Assembly: GCA_965197415.1 (NCBI GenBank)
Contig: OZ240207.1
Span: 1,488,001 to 1,552,000 of the forward strand
Length of the DNA stretch: 64,000 bases
Origin: DAOUJI01 sp965197415
GTDB lineage: Bacteria; Chloroflexota; Dehalococcoidia; Lucifugimonadales; JAGWBF01
Direction: 5' to 3'
Below, piece by piece: positions 1 through 8,188 of the stretch (the stretch's first letter is position 1; every line of letters starts with the position of its first letter). The notes beneath the pieces are model-generated. The model made no database searches, had not been told where the DNA came from, and worked only from the letters and a program-made list of their open reading frames with translations. A program made the position numbers and the translations under genes.

Positions 1-207
1 AGCTCTTAAATCCACTGGACTGCGTAGAAGTCTGTTACAGGAAAAATCAACCATCAGATAGACACCGCCACCCAGTCTGATGTTGGACAAACACCGCGTT
101 GAAATGCTTGCACCTGCCTAGCCCCTTGACATCCCCAAGGCACGCCCCAAACTTGTCACCTTGCCGTCGTGGGGGTACAATGGGGCATCTTTCACCAAGG
201 CGGCGGC
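1..207. other. Leading non-coding stretch
   Basis: I see no supported gene here. A TTGACA at 126-131 lies upstream of the first gene on the + strand, but only a weak -10 (AAACTT, 149-154) follows at 17 bp, so it is not called as a promoter. The left part may belong to the 3' flank of a gene outside the window. Confidence 0.4.
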
Positions 208-636
208 GTGTTCAATAAGCCCCAGTTGAGCATATCTGAGGTCAGAGCGGCCATGAAGGCCATGCTCGACCACTGCGCAAAGCAACCCGACCGGCCCGTC
301 GTGCTGGCCATTGTGGACGACATGGGAGACCTGCTGGCCTACGCCCGCACGGACAACTGCATGCAGCGTCCCATGAAGGCGGCCATCGAAAAGGCCTACA
401 CTGCCGCGGCTTTTGGCCAGACATCGAGGGAATTCGGCGACCGCATCATGCGAGAGGGGCGGACCGTCGGTTCCTTCAGAGATCCCAGTCTGACCGCCGG
501 CCAAGGAGGCGCGCCCATCAGGGCGCCGGGAAGCGGGGCGTTGCTGGGAGGGGTCGGAGTCAGCGGGCTGCGTCCACAGGAGGACGAGGACCTGGCCCTG
601 CTGGGAATAGCCGCGATGGGTTTGGACCAGGCCTAG
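208..636 (+). CDS. GlcG/HbpS-like (DUF336) heme-binding family protein
   Basis: This is a 142-residue protein of the GlcG/HbpS family, small alpha/beta proteins linked to heme or cobalamin binding or found beside glycolate and diol oxidation genes. The family pattern is visible: an N-terminal helix, an AIVDD(M)G-type strand, an EKAYTAA segment, a Gly-rich stretch and a C-terminal GVSG...EDEDLA segment. I chose the GTG at 208, preceded by AAGG, because it aligns exactly with the start of the paralogue next door (VFNKPQLS against MYDKPRLS). A GTG at 169 would add 13 unaligned residues. It is 3 bp from the next gene and probably co-transcribed. The substrate is unknown. Confidence 0.8.
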   Translation: MFNKPQLSISEVRAAMKAMLDHCAKQPDRPVVLAIVDDMGDLLAYARTDNCMQRPMKAAIEKAYTAAAFGQTSREFGDRIMREGRTVGSFRDPSLTAGQGGAPIRAPGSGALLGGVGVSGLRPQEDEDLALLGIAAMGLDQA

Positions 637-639
637 CCG

Positions 640-1080
640 ATGTACGACAAGCCACGTCTAAGTTGCGCACAAGTCCAGTCAGCCATGGACGCCATGCTGG
701 ACAAGGCTATGGAAGAACCCCACAAACCGTTGGCCATAGCCATTGTTGACGACATGGCGAGGCTGCTGGCGTTCGCCAGGCTGGACAACTGCCGCTCCAT
801 TCCCCGAAAGATGGCCATCAAAAAGGCGTACACGGCCGCTTCATACGGGCGGGACTCTGCGGCCTGGGCCCAGGGCATCATTGACGGCGGAGGCCCCGGG
901 ACCGGAATGCCCGGAAACGTCATGGACTACGGCGACCCCGACTTGGTTGCAGTGCAGGGAGGGGTGGTCATCCGGCGTCCCAGCGACAACGCCATACTGG
1001 GCGCCATCGGCGTAAGCGGACTGACTGCTCAGGAAGACGAGGACCTTGCCCGTCTGGGAGTCGAAGCCCTGGGACTCTAG
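640..1080 (+). CDS. GlcG/HbpS-like (DUF336) heme-binding family protein, second copy
   Basis: This 146-residue paralogue follows the preceding gene in tandem and shares the IVDDMARLLAFARLDNC, KKAYTAA and GVSGLTAQEDEDLA segments, so the pair arose by duplication. Divergence is substantial, and this copy has an insertion around residues 80-95 (GGPGTGMPGN), suggesting the two form a heteromer or have split roles. The gene ends 29 bp before an LLM flavin oxidoreductase, and the three genes plus the hydrolase at 2361 look like one transcription unit. The operon could act on a small organic acid or alcohol, but nothing in the sequence fixes a substrate. Confidence 0.8.
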   Translation: MYDKPRLSCAQVQSAMDAMLDKAMEEPHKPLAIAIVDDMARLLAFARLDNCRSIPRKMAIKKAYTAASYGRDSAAWAQGIIDGGGPGTGMPGNVMDYGDPDLVAVQGGVVIRRPSDNAILGAIGVSGLTAQEDEDLARLGVEALGL

Positions 1081-1109
1081 TTTGTTCCCCCAATAACAGG
1101 GAGGCTACT

Positions 1110-2324
1110 GTGAAAATCAATTTCTTCCATCTGATGCCCTACAAAGCTCTGCCCGAGGACTTCAGGGACAGGCATAGAAGCGCCTGGGTGGACCTGCCTA
1201 ACAGCGAGTTCGAGCCGGAACTGGGGCAACAGTATTACCACGAATACCTGGACGAATTGGAGTTCGCCGACAATCTGGGGTTCGATGGAATATGCGTCAA
1301 CGAGCACCACTCGAACGCTTACGGGTTGATGCCGTCGCCCAATCTGATGGCCTCCATCCTGGCCCGGAGCACGCGTCGCTCGGCGATTATCGTGCTGGGC
1401 AACAGCCTGGGCCTCTATCAGCCTGCCCATAGGGTCGCGGAAGAGATGGCGATGATCGACGTGATAAGCAATGGGCGTATGGTGGCCGGGTTCCCCGTCG
1501 GCACGTCCATGGACACCAACTTCTCCTACGGCCAAAACCCCGTAACCATCCGGGAGAAGCACACTGAAGCCCACGACTTGATAATGAAAGCCTGGACCGA
1601 AAGGGAACCCTTCGCTTTCAACGGTAAGTACAACAAGATACGTTACGTCAACGTCTGGCCCAGGCCCATGCAGCAGCCCCACCCGCCAGTGTGGGTGCCG
1701 GGCAGTGGGAGCCTGGAGACCTGGGACTGGGTGCTCTCCCGCGACTACGTCTACTGCTACCTGATATACCAGGGCTGGCTGCGGGGCAGACGCACGGCCA
1801 GGGGCTTCCGAGAGCGGGCGGAAGAACTGGGCGTGGACGACAACCCCTACCGCATGGGATTCCTGCAGATGGTAGGGGTGTCCGAGACCGACGAACGCGC
1901 CGAGGCCGAGTATTTCGAGCACGTCAAATACTTCTACGAAAAGATGATCCACATCTACCCGCAGTTCAACGCCCCTGGATACCGCTCCATTGAGACCCTG
2001 AGGGCATCCGCGGCGCGGGACCTGCGGGCCGAGCAGTCCGAACTGAAGAAGGTGGAAACCTGGCAGGACTACAAGGACGCAGGTTACGTCATTGCCGGCA
2101 GCCCGGCCACTGTGCGTGACCAACTGAGAGAGTCGGTCAAAGAGCTGCGCATAGGGAACCTCATGGTGCTGCTCCAGATTGGCAGCATGCCCAGGCACCA
2201 GGCTATGAAGAACATGGAGATGTTCGCCAAAGAGGTCATGCCCGGCCTCAAGGACATCTGGGAAGAATACGACGACCCCTGGTGGCCCCAGGCTGTGCCC
2301 GACAGGCTCCAACCCGTAGTCTAA
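1110..2324 (+). CDS. LLM class flavin-dependent oxidoreductase (luciferase-like monooxygenase)
   Basis: This 404-residue protein belongs to the bacterial luciferase-like superfamily, TIM-barrel enzymes using FMN or F420. Family traits include the N-terminal strand followed by NLGFDGICVNEHHS, an ARSTRRSAIIVLGNSLGLYQPAHRVAEEMAMIDVISNGR segment (shown only in part: AEEMAMIDVISNGR), a VWVPGSGS segment, and the late GSPATVRDQL motif. It starts at GTG 1110 after CAGGGAGG. A C-terminal extension (residues about 370-404, Trp- and Asp-rich) is longer than in minimal family members. It is likely a monooxygenase or dehydrogenase acting with the neighbouring hydrolase in catabolism. The substrate and the choice of FMN or F420 cannot be read from the sequence. 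Confidence 0.85.
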   Translation: MKINFFHLMPYKALPEDFRDRHRSAWVDLPNSEFEPELGQQYYHEYLDELEFADNLGFDGICVNEHHSNAYGLMPSPNLMASILARSTRRSAIIVLGNSLGLYQPAHRVAEEMAMIDVISNGRMVAGFPVGTSMDTNFSYGQNPVTIREKHTEAHDLIMKAWTEREPFAFNGKYNKIRYVNVWPRPMQQPHPPVWVPGSGSLETWDWVLSRDYVYCYLIYQGWLRGRRTARGFRERAEELGVDDNPYRMGFLQMVGVSETDERAEAEYFEHVKYFYEKMIHIYPQFNAPGYRSIETLRASAARDLRAEQSELKKVETWQDYKDAGYVIAGSPATVRDQLRESVKELRIGNLMVLLQIGSMPRHQAMKNMEMFAKEVMPGLKDIWEEYDDPWWPQAVPDRLQPVV

Positions 2325-2360
2325 CGGCAAACTCACCCCCAACAATTCGGAGGCATGTAG

Positions 2361-3152
2361 ATGGCGCACCACCAAGAGCGCATGGTATCGGTACGCGACG
2401 GAAAGATAGAGGTCTCTGTCCTGGAGGGCGGGACCGGGGAACCGCTGGTGTTTCTACACGGCGTGGAGGGCCTCAGCGGCTGGGACTCCAACCTGGAGCA
2501 GTTGGCCCAAGACCGCCATGTCTATGCCCCAAGACAGCCGGGCGTAGGAAACTCCACCGGACTGGAAGGCTTGGACGATGTGTGGGACCTGGCGCTCTTC
2601 TATGAAGAGTTCCTCGACGCCCTCGGTCTGGACAAAGTAGACTTGGTCGGCCACTCCTACGGCGGCATGATCGCCGCCGAGTTGGCGGCCCACATACCGG
2701 CCCGCATCCGGAAACTGGCTCTGATATCTCCCTTCGGAGTCTGGCTGGACGAGAAGCCCATGGCCGACTTCTTCATCTTCACTCCCGACGAGCGGGCCCA
2801 GAACTACTGGTTCGACTCGAGCTCGGAAGCTGCCAAGGCACAGCTCACGGCGCCGGAAGACCCGGAAGAGCGAATCGAGTTCGACCTGGACCGCACCAAA
2901 ACCCTCATCTCCATCGCCAAGTTCAGCTGGCCTATACCCGAGCGGGGCCTCAAGAAGAGGGCCCACCGAATCAAGTCGCCCACACTGATAGTCTGGGGAT
3001 CAGGAGACGGGGTGGCCCCGCCCGCATACGGCGAGGAGTTCCAAAGGATAATCCCTGGGTCGAGGCTACAGGTCATGGAAGGCTGCGGTCATTACCCGCA
3101 CCTGGAATGCGGCGAGGACTTCTACGCCGCCGTTTCTCAGTTCCTCAAGTAG
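2361..3152 (+). CDS. Alpha/beta hydrolase
   Basis: This 263-residue alpha/beta-fold hydrolase has the oxyanion segment FLHG at about residues 31-34, the nucleophile elbow GHSYGG with Ser99, a likely acid in the WGSGDGV strand near residue 217, and the catalytic His in GCGHYPHLE near residue 246. The cap region (about 125-195) is helical. It starts at ATG 2361, 37 bp after the LLM oxidoreductase, with CGGAGG upstream, and probably closes that operon. It may hydrolyse an ester or lactone made by the oxidoreductase or cleave a C-C bond as meta-cleavage hydrolases do; this role is inferred from context only. Confidence 0.88.
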   Translation: MAHHQERMVSVRDGKIEVSVLEGGTGEPLVFLHGVEGLSGWDSNLEQLAQDRHVYAPRQPGVGNSTGLEGLDDVWDLALFYEEFLDALGLDKVDLVGHSYGGMIAAELAAHIPARIRKLALISPFGVWLDEKPMADFFIFTPDERAQNYWFDSSSEAAKAQLTAPEDPEERIEFDLDRTKTLISIAKFSWPIPERGLKKRAHRIKSPTLIVWGSGDGVAPPAYGEEFQRIIPGSRLQVMEGCGHYPHLECGEDFYAAVSQFLK

Positions 3153-3160
3153 AGGCCTCG

Positions 3161-3194
3161 CCCCCATCCTAACCTTCCCCCTCTGGGGGAAGGG
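3161..3194. repeat. Palindromic repeat, module B (solitary)
   Basis: This is an imperfect hairpin of the CCC(A/T)TCC(T)AACC-TTCCCCC ... GGGGGAAGGG type, related to the CTCTCCC...GGGAGAG palindromes elsewhere in the window. It sits just after the hydrolase stop and before a convergent hypothetical gene, a position where it could act as a bidirectional transcription stop. Confidence 0.7.
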
Positions 3195-3204
3195 ACATTA
3201 TGTG

Positions 3205-3552
3205 TCACGACAACGCTACGTCTTTGTCCAGAAGCAGGCAGGCCTCTCCCCACTGGCGGGGATCGTCTAAGTCCCAGTCTCCGTCTGCGGCAACGGGCCT
3301 GAGCCGAATGCCCTCGTCTCCGCCATAAACCAGCATAGCTACGCCTTCCCCTGAGTCCTCGACTAATGCCGCATAAGCCGGACACGGTCCAGACTCACTT
3401 GACCAGCCTGTGACTTGACATTCCCTGTCGGCTCCCATAGGGTCACTGGCCACTACCTTCGTCACCTGGCGAGGCTCCTCCATTGCGTCGAACATACGGA
3501 CCAACGGCATGGGTGAGTTCAAAAAACCCTGGACATCCACCTCAATGAACAT
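3205..3552 (-). CDS. Hypothetical protein
   Basis: This 115-residue acidic reading frame starts at ATG 3552, with GGGAG about 10 bases upstream. I recognise no family. The predicted product has an N-terminal MFIEVDVQGFL strand, a central segment rich in Glu and Gly, and no signal peptide or membrane helix. It lies between two clusters of palindromic repeats and is convergent with the hydrolase. Codon use is like the surrounding genes, but it could be a remnant or a chance frame. Confidence 0.4.
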   Translation of the reverse strand: MFIEVDVQGFLNSPMPLVRMFDAMEEPRQVTKVVASDPMGADRECQVTGWSSESGPCPAYAALVEDSGEGVAMLVYGGDEGIRLRPVAADGDWDLDDPRQWGEACLLLDKDVALS

Positions 3553-3578
3553 CAGCTAACGCTCCCGGCGGTTCCTTC

Positions 3579-3675
3579 CTCGCCCTTGACGGGAGAGGAT
3601 TGAGGTGAGGGTGATGGAAATATTGCGATTCACGTCTCCCCTCACCCTAACCCTCTCCCGCAACGGGGAGAGGGG
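3579..3675. repeat. Two palindromic repeats, module B, in opposite orientation
   Basis: Two copies lie close together: 3579-3612 reads GACGGGAGAGGATTGAGGTG-type, and 3638-3675 reads CCTCACCCTAACCCTCTCCC-type followed by GGGGAGAGG. They face each other around a 25-bp spacer. The right copy overlaps the 3' end of lipB and supplies its last codons and stop. Confidence 0.75.
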
Positions 3676-4372
3676 ACTTCTGGCTTAAACTCGGCATCAG
3701 ACTTTCCATCGTCTCGTCGGACGCCGCCATGCGAAATCCAAGCTCGGCGCCCAGATGGTATGACAGGCTGTATTCTACCGCTTCCATGTCGGGAGCATGC
3801 CCCAGAATGGCCTCCATCGAGGTTACGCCCAGGTCAGGCATTCCACAGGGCACGATATGGTCGTAGTAGGACAGATACACGCTCACGTTCAGGGAAAGCC
3901 CGTGCCAACAGACCCCTCGGCTTATTTTCACACCGATGGCGCCTATCTTCCTCCCGTCCGCCCAGACTCCCGTGACGCCTTCCACCGTTTCGGCCTGCAC
4001 GCCAAAGTCGCCTAACGTCGCTATCATGGCCCGCTCCAAGGCCCGGACGTATTTCACGGGGCCGCCCCATCCCCGCAGGTCCAGCACGGGATATGCAACA
4101 AGCTGACCGGGACCGTGATACGAGGTCTGGCCGCCCCGGTCCACTTCATGGACGGCAACACCCAGACGTTGTAGGCCAGCCTCGTCCAGGAGGATTTCGT
4201 CGCGCCTTCCCCGCCGGCCTATAGTGTAAACGTGGGGATGCTGTAGAAGCAGCAGAACGCTGCAGCGGCTCCCGTCGGCGACTTGACCGGCCAGGGACGC
4301 TTGGAGGTCCCAGGCGTCCTGATAGTCCACAAGCCCAAGGTTGACTACAGAGCAATCAGGTGAGGACGGCAC
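3647..4372 (-). CDS. lipB: Lipoyl(octanoyl) transferase LipB
   Basis: LipB moves octanoyl groups from acyl carrier protein to the lipoyl domains of 2-oxoacid dehydrogenases. The product has 241 residues with the signature RGGQTSYHGPGQ (79-90), the catalytic Lys142 in GRKIGAIGVK and the acyl-accepting Cys176 in VPCGMPDLGVTSM. I chose GTG 4372 because TAGGAG lies 4 bases upstream; an upstream start at 4405 would overlap the E2 gene. It follows E2 by 7 bp, so the enzyme is made with the complex it modifies. The last ten residues and the stop come from a palindromic repeat, so the natural C-terminus was probably replaced by repeat insertion. Confidence 0.95.
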   Translation of the reverse strand: MPSSPDCSVVNLGLVDYQDAWDLQASLAGQVADGSRCSVLLLLQHPHVYTIGRRGRRDEILLDEAGLQRLGVAVHEVDRGGQTSYHGPGQLVAYPVLDLRGWGGPVKYVRALERAMIATLGDFGVQAETVEGVTGVWADGRKIGAIGVKISRGVCWHGLSLNVSVYLSYYDHIVPCGMPDLGVTSMEAILGHAPDMEAVEYSLSYHLGAELGFRMAASDETMESLMPSLSQKSPLPVAGEG

Positions 4373-4379
4373 AAGGCTC

Positions 4380-5687
4380 CTACGTAAGGGGCGTGTCCGG
4401 CCCAATGGTTTCCAAAAGCCTCTTCACGGCTTGGAGGAACGAGCCAGACTCAGCCCCGTCAATGATTCGGTGATCGAAGGATAGGCAGACATTCATCATC
4501 GACCTGACGGCTATCCCCTCTCCTATCACAACCGGCCTCTTCTGGACCGCCTCGGTCGTCATGATGGCTGCCTGGGGGTGGTTGATGATTGGCTGGGACG
4601 CGATGGAACCCAGGGCTCCTGTGTTGTTCAGAGTGAAGGTCCCTTCCTGAACGTCGCCGAGGGCGAGCCTGCCTTCCCTTGCCTTGGCAGTCAGGTCTCG
4701 GGACGCACGGGCCAGGGCCGTTATGCTCATGGTATCTGCATCGTGGATCACGGGCACAATAAGCCCTTCCGACGCCGCCACGGCGATTCCCACGTTTATG
4801 CGCTTTTTGAGGACTATCTTGTCTCCGGCCCACGTGGAGTTCAGCTTGGGGTTCTCCTTTAATGCTCCCGCGACGGCATGGATGAAGAAAGGCAGATAGG
4901 TAAGCGCCACGCCTTCCCGCACCTCGAACTTCTCCCGGATAGACTGTCTGTACCGGACCAGACCCGTTACATCCACCTCCACCATAGTCCAGGCGTGGGG
5001 TATTTCAGTGGCGCTCCTCACCATGTGTTGGGCTATGAGGCGTCGCACGGGGCTAAGGGGGAGCTCGGCGTCGTCCTGAGAACCGCCTTCAGGAACAGGA
5101 CTCAGAATTTCCGCAGATAGCGCAGCTCCATCGGACTCGGCTGATTCGATGAACCGCTCTACGTCCTCGCGGGTAACGCGCCCTCCCATGCCCGTACCGG
5201 GAACGCGTGTCAGGTCTACGTTGTGTTCCTGAGCCATGCGCCGGACCGCTGGTGAGTACCGCCGCCGTCCCCCGTCGGCATCGTCAGCACTATCAATCGG
5301 CAGACCGGCCGCGTTGTCCACCATACCGCCGCCGGTGGGACCCACCAGCTTGACGTCTTTGACCAGATGGCCAATGGTGGACGTCGCCGGACGGGACTGT
5401 TCAGGAGCCACCGCCTCAACGGGGGCCGGAGGGACGGGTTCGGGAGTCTCGTCGGTGTCAATCTCCAAAATGGGAGCTCCCATGGGGACCGTCTCACCCT
5501 CCTCCACCAACAATCTGGCTATTATGCCCGACACTGGAGAGGGGACCTCCATAGTCACCTTGTCCGTGACCACCTCAACGAGGGGGTCGTATTTCCGCAC
5601 CGCCTCGCCCGGCTGCTTGAGCCATTTGCCGATGATGCCTTCGACAACGGACTCCCCTACATGCGGCAGATCAATAATCAGGGGCAT
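4380..5687 (-). CDS. 2-oxoacid dehydrogenase E2, dihydrolipoamide acyltransferase
   Basis: The 435-residue E2 core enzyme transfers the acyl group from lipoamide to CoA. A single lipoyl domain (about 1-78) carries the lipoylated Lys43 in TDKVTMEV. A Pro/Ala/Glu-rich linker follows, then a peripheral subunit-binding domain (about 142-182, RRYSPAVRRMA...GTGMGGRVTREDVERFI), a second linker and the catalytic domain (about 205-435). The active-site His/Asp pair is in SFDHRIIDGAE near the C-terminus. It lies between E1beta and lipB in one operon. Whether the substrate is pyruvate or branched-chain 2-oxoacids is not settled; the alpha/beta type E1 fits either. Confidence 0.93.
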   Translation of the reverse strand: MPLIIDLPHVGESVVEGIIGKWLKQPGEAVRKYDPLVEVVTDKVTMEVPSPVSGIIARLLVEEGETVPMGAPILEIDTDETPEPVPPAPVEAVAPEQSRPATSTIGHLVKDVKLVGPTGGGMVDNAAGLPIDSADDADGGRRRYSPAVRRMAQEHNVDLTRVPGTGMGGRVTREDVERFIESAESDGAALSAEILSPVPEGGSQDDAELPLSPVRRLIAQHMVRSATEIPHAWTMVEVDVTGLVRYRQSIREKFEVREGVALTYLPFFIHAVAGALKENPKLNSTWAGDKIVLKKRINVGIAVAASEGLIVPVIHDADTMSITALARASRDLTAKAREGRLALGDVQEGTFTLNNTGALGSIASQPIINHPQAAIMTTEAVQKRPVVIGEGIAVRSMMNVCLSFDHRIIDGAESGSFLQAVKRLLETIGPDTPLT

Positions 5688-5705
5688 GTCTCATCTCACA
5701 CGTCT

Positions 5706-6689
5706 CTAGTAAGCCGCCAACTCACGCAGCGCCGCCGTGATTTTTTCGGTGCTGGGCATGTACTCGTCTTCCAGGCTGGCGGCAAAGGGCATGGTGGGCA
5801 CATCCGGGCCGCAGAGCCGTGTCACCGGCGCGTCCAGGTATTCGAAAGCGTCCTGGGCCAGTATGGCCGCCACTTCGGCTCCCACGCCGCCTGTGATGTT
5901 GTCCTCATGCACAATCAGAGCCCGGCCCGTCTTGCGAACGGACTCCAGAATGGTCGCGGTGTCCAAGGGACGCAAGGACCGCAGGTCCACGACCTCTGCA
6001 GAGATTCCATCTGCATTCACCGCGTTGGCGGCCTCAAGACAGTAGTGGAGCGTCAACCCATAGCTGATGACGCTGATGTGATTGCCCTCCAGCTTCACGT
6101 CGGCCTTTCCGATGGGAAGGGTGTAGTCCCCATCCGGGACTTCGCCCCTCACGAGCCTGTATGTCTTCTTATGCTCAAAGAACACTACCGGGTTATTGTC
6201 CCGGATGGAGGACTTGAGCAGCCCTTTGACATCGTAAGGGGTGGACGGGGCGATGACCTTGAGGCCGGGCGTGTGGAAGAAGTAGGACTCGACGTTCTGG
6301 GAGTGAAAGAGGCCACCTCTTATGCCGCCCCCGTAAGGGACTCGCACCACCATCGGCGCGTTGACGGCTCCATCTGTCCCATAGTGAACTCTGGCCGCTT
6401 CTCCGATAAGCTGGTTGGCGGCGGGCCAGATGAAGTCGGAAAACTGTATCTCCGCAATGGGACGCAAGCCCTTGTAGGAGGCCCCCAAGGCTATCCCCAC
6501 TATCGACGCCTCGGCCAGCGGAGCGTCGATGACCCGCTCCTCACCGAACTGGTCTATAAGCCCCTGGGAAGCAAGGAAAACGCCGCCGCGCTTGCCCACG
6601 TCCTCGCCTATGATGAAGACGTCGGGGTCTCGTTCCATTTCCTCGAAAATGGCTTCCCTTACTGCTTCAATGACTGACTTTTCCGGCAA
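5706..6689 (-). CDS. 2-oxoacid dehydrogenase E1 component, beta subunit
   Basis: The 327-residue E1beta subunit pairs with E1alpha to decarboxylate a 2-oxoacid and reductively acylate the E2 lipoyl group. Conserved landmarks are FIIGEDVGKRGGVF, DAPLAEASIVGIALG, EIQFSDFIWPAANQL, RVPYGGGIRGG and the late VHEDNITGGVGAEVAA segment. Translation appears to start at TTG 6689, with GAAGGAG 5 bases upstream and no better ATG nearby. It is 18 bp upstream of E2. No E3 (dihydrolipoamide dehydrogenase) gene is present in the window, so E3 must be encoded elsewhere and is perhaps shared among complexes. Confidence 0.93.
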   Translation of the reverse strand: MPEKSVIEAVREAIFEEMERDPDVFIIGEDVGKRGGVFLASQGLIDQFGEERVIDAPLAEASIVGIALGASYKGLRPIAEIQFSDFIWPAANQLIGEAARVHYGTDGAVNAPMVVRVPYGGGIRGGLFHSQNVESYFFHTPGLKVIAPSTPYDVKGLLKSSIRDNNPVVFFEHKKTYRLVRGEVPDGDYTLPIGKADVKLEGNHISVISYGLTLHYCLEAANAVNADGISAEVVDLRSLRPLDTATILESVRKTGRALIVHEDNITGGVGAEVAAILAQDAFEYLDAPVTRLCGPDVPTMPFAASLEDEYMPSTEKITAALRELAAY

Positions 6690-6720
6690 TGCACTCCTTC
6701 AACGCGCTTAGAAGAAAGCG

Positions 6721-7746
6721 CTAGGGGGCAAACAAGTTGTCGTTGATGGTGGCTGGGTTTGGCAGTGGAGCGGCCAGAGCCTGCTCGGTGGCTTGGTCCA
6801 CTTGTTCCAGGGCAGTGGCCTGAATCTCTTCGTCCTGTTGGGCCGTCATCAGCCCGGACTCCAAAAGGTAGTCGCGCAGGATATGGAGGGGGTCCCGGTT
6901 GCGCACAGACTCCACTTCCTCTTTGGGGCGGTAGCGTCGGTCGTCATCGTCGGTCGTGTGGGGCATGAACCGCTCCACTTTCATTTCCAGCAGAACAGGA
7001 CCTACGCTACGCGCGTGGACAATAGCATCGCGGGTAGCCTCGAAGGCGGTCAGGAAGTCCATGCCGTCCACCACGCGGCCCAACAGCCCATAGCCCTCTG
7101 CCCGGAAAGCGATGTCTTCCACCGCCATCTGCTTTGACTGGGGCACCGATATGGCGTAGCGGTTGTTCTCGCAGATGAAGACTACGGGAAGGCGGTGTAT
7201 TCCGGCGAAATTCATGGCCTCGTGACATTCGCCCTCGCTGGTGGCGCCGTCTCCAAAGTAGGACAGGACGACCGTATCTTCTCCCCGCATCCGGCAACCT
7301 AGAGCGAAGCCCACGGACTGGGTCATCCCGGCCGCTACTACGTTGGAAAGCTGGATGAGCTTCCCCTCCAGATGGGCGCCCTGGAGGGGGAACTGGCGGC
7401 CTCCGCTGTAAGCGCCTCCTTGCCTGCCTGTATAGGAGAGCATGGTCTCCAACACCGAAAGCCCGTTGGAGAGCTTAAGCGCCAGATCGCGGTAGTAGGG
7501 GAACAGAAAGCAGTCTCCATCCTTGTGAGCGGCCAGCAGGCTTCCCAGTTGGGCGCCTTCCTGGCCCTGGCCCGATGCTGCGATGGGGACTTGTCCCTGG
7601 CGGTTAAGCGCCCAAACCCTCTCGTCGAAGGTGCGGGCCAGCGCCATCTTCCAGTAGAAGTCCCGTATCTCCTCGTCGCTGATTCCCAGCCGACTATGGA
7701 GATGGTCAGCCTTCTCGCCTGGAGCTTTCGACCTTGTCTGAGTCAA
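6721..7746 (-). CDS. 2-oxoacid dehydrogenase E1 component, alpha subunit
   Basis: The 341-residue E1alpha subunit carries the thiamine diphosphate motif starting GDGATSEG and ending ENN about 30 residues later, followed by the YAISVP phosphorylation-loop-like segment. The N-terminal region has the family's helix and RTFDERV...GQVP pattern. The start is TTG 7746 with GAGGAA just upstream, matching the TTG start of the next gene. It is first in the operon E1alpha-E1beta-E2-lipB and is preceded by a clear promoter. The order is typical of branched-chain or pyruvate dehydrogenase operons in Gram-positive-type lineages. Confidence 0.93.
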   Translation of the reverse strand: MTQTRSKAPGEKADHLHSRLGISDEEIRDFYWKMALARTFDERVWALNRQGQVPIAASGQGQEGAQLGSLLAAHKDGDCFLFPYYRDLALKLSNGLSVLETMLSYTGRQGGAYSGGRQFPLQGAHLEGKLIQLSNVVAAGMTQSVGFALGCRMRGEDTVVLSYFGDGATSEGECHEAMNFAGIHRLPVVFICENNRYAISVPQSKQMAVEDIAFRAEGYGLLGRVVDGMDFLTAFEATRDAIVHARSVGPVLLEMKVERFMPHTTDDDDRRYRPKEEVESVRNRDPLHILRDYLLESGLMTAQQDEEIQATALEQVDQATEQALAAPLPNPATINDNLFAP

Positions 7747-7784
7747 TGTTCCTCTATCCCATTCCTGTCGGATAGCTTGGATTC

Positions 7785-7813
7785 ATTATAGCCCCACCCG
7801 CCGGAAGCGTAAA
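7785..7813 (-). promoter_or_regulatory. Promoter of the 2-oxoacid dehydrogenase operon
   Basis: On the - strand, TTTACG (7813-7808) and a perfect TATAAT (7790-7785) are 17 bp apart. Transcription would start near 7778, giving a leader of about 32 bases before the TTG start of E1alpha. Confidence 0.6.
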
Positions 7814-7850
7814 CGAGCCATTGCCCCATAGCAGGGTCATTCGATTATTC

Positions 7851-7890
7851 ACCCTCACCCCAACCCTCTCCCGTCAAGGGCGAGGGGGCA
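7851..7890. repeat. Palindromic repeat, module B (solitary)
   Basis: The sequence reads CCCTCACCCCAACCCTCTCC followed by CGTCAAGGGCGAGGGGG. It is almost identical to the B module at 11233-11272, including the variant CGTCAAGGGCGAG loop. Confidence 0.75.
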
Positions 7891-7924
7891 TTGTCCAGGG
7901 TCTTTCGATTATGGGAAGGACCTG

Positions 7925-8048
7925 GCCCCACAGTCATTCCGAAACGGAGTGAGGAATCTACAATCCTTTGGCAGCAGAACGGTGGGAATGGCTAAGACTT
8001 TAGACCCCTCGCTCTGCTCGGGGTGACAATCGAAAGACCCGGGGGCAT
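7925..8048. repeat. Long imperfect inverted intergenic repeat
   Basis: The left arm, GTCATTCCGAAACGGAGTGA, and the right arm ending CGCTCTGCTCGGGGTGAC form the ends of an element of the kind common in bacterial intergenic DNA (arms related to CATTCTGAGCGAAG...CGCTCAGGGTGACA). Flanking copies of the ATCGAAAGACCC echo lie outside it. No protein is encoded, so it would have to be mobilised in trans. Confidence 0.55.
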
Positions 8049-8092
8049 TGTCCCTTCCCCACTGGCGGGAGAAGGCTAGGATGAGGGGGGAA
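8048..8092. repeat. Palindromic repeat, module B (diverged)
   Basis: The sequence reads TGTCCCTTCCCCACTGGCGG followed by GAGAAGGCTAGGATGAGGG. It is a weaker member of the CTCTCCC...GGGAGAG family and most like the copy at 3161-3194. Confidence 0.6.
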
Positions 8093-8188
8093 AGGCCTGC
8101 TAGGGATAAGCCGAATAGGAGAAGCGGGTACAATCGAAAGACCCTGGCCCCATAGAGTCTCTTTACTCAATGAGACCTTGTGCAATGG

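Noticed and set aside
1077..2375. 432-codon open frame on the - strand opposite the LLM gene
   Set aside because: It is the antisense shadow of a clear flavin oxidoreductase gene; high GC keeps stop codons rare, and the product has no family features.
5367..6677. 436-codon open frame on the + strand opposite E2/E1beta
   Set aside because: It spans the junction of two real genes on the other strand and has no domain pattern.
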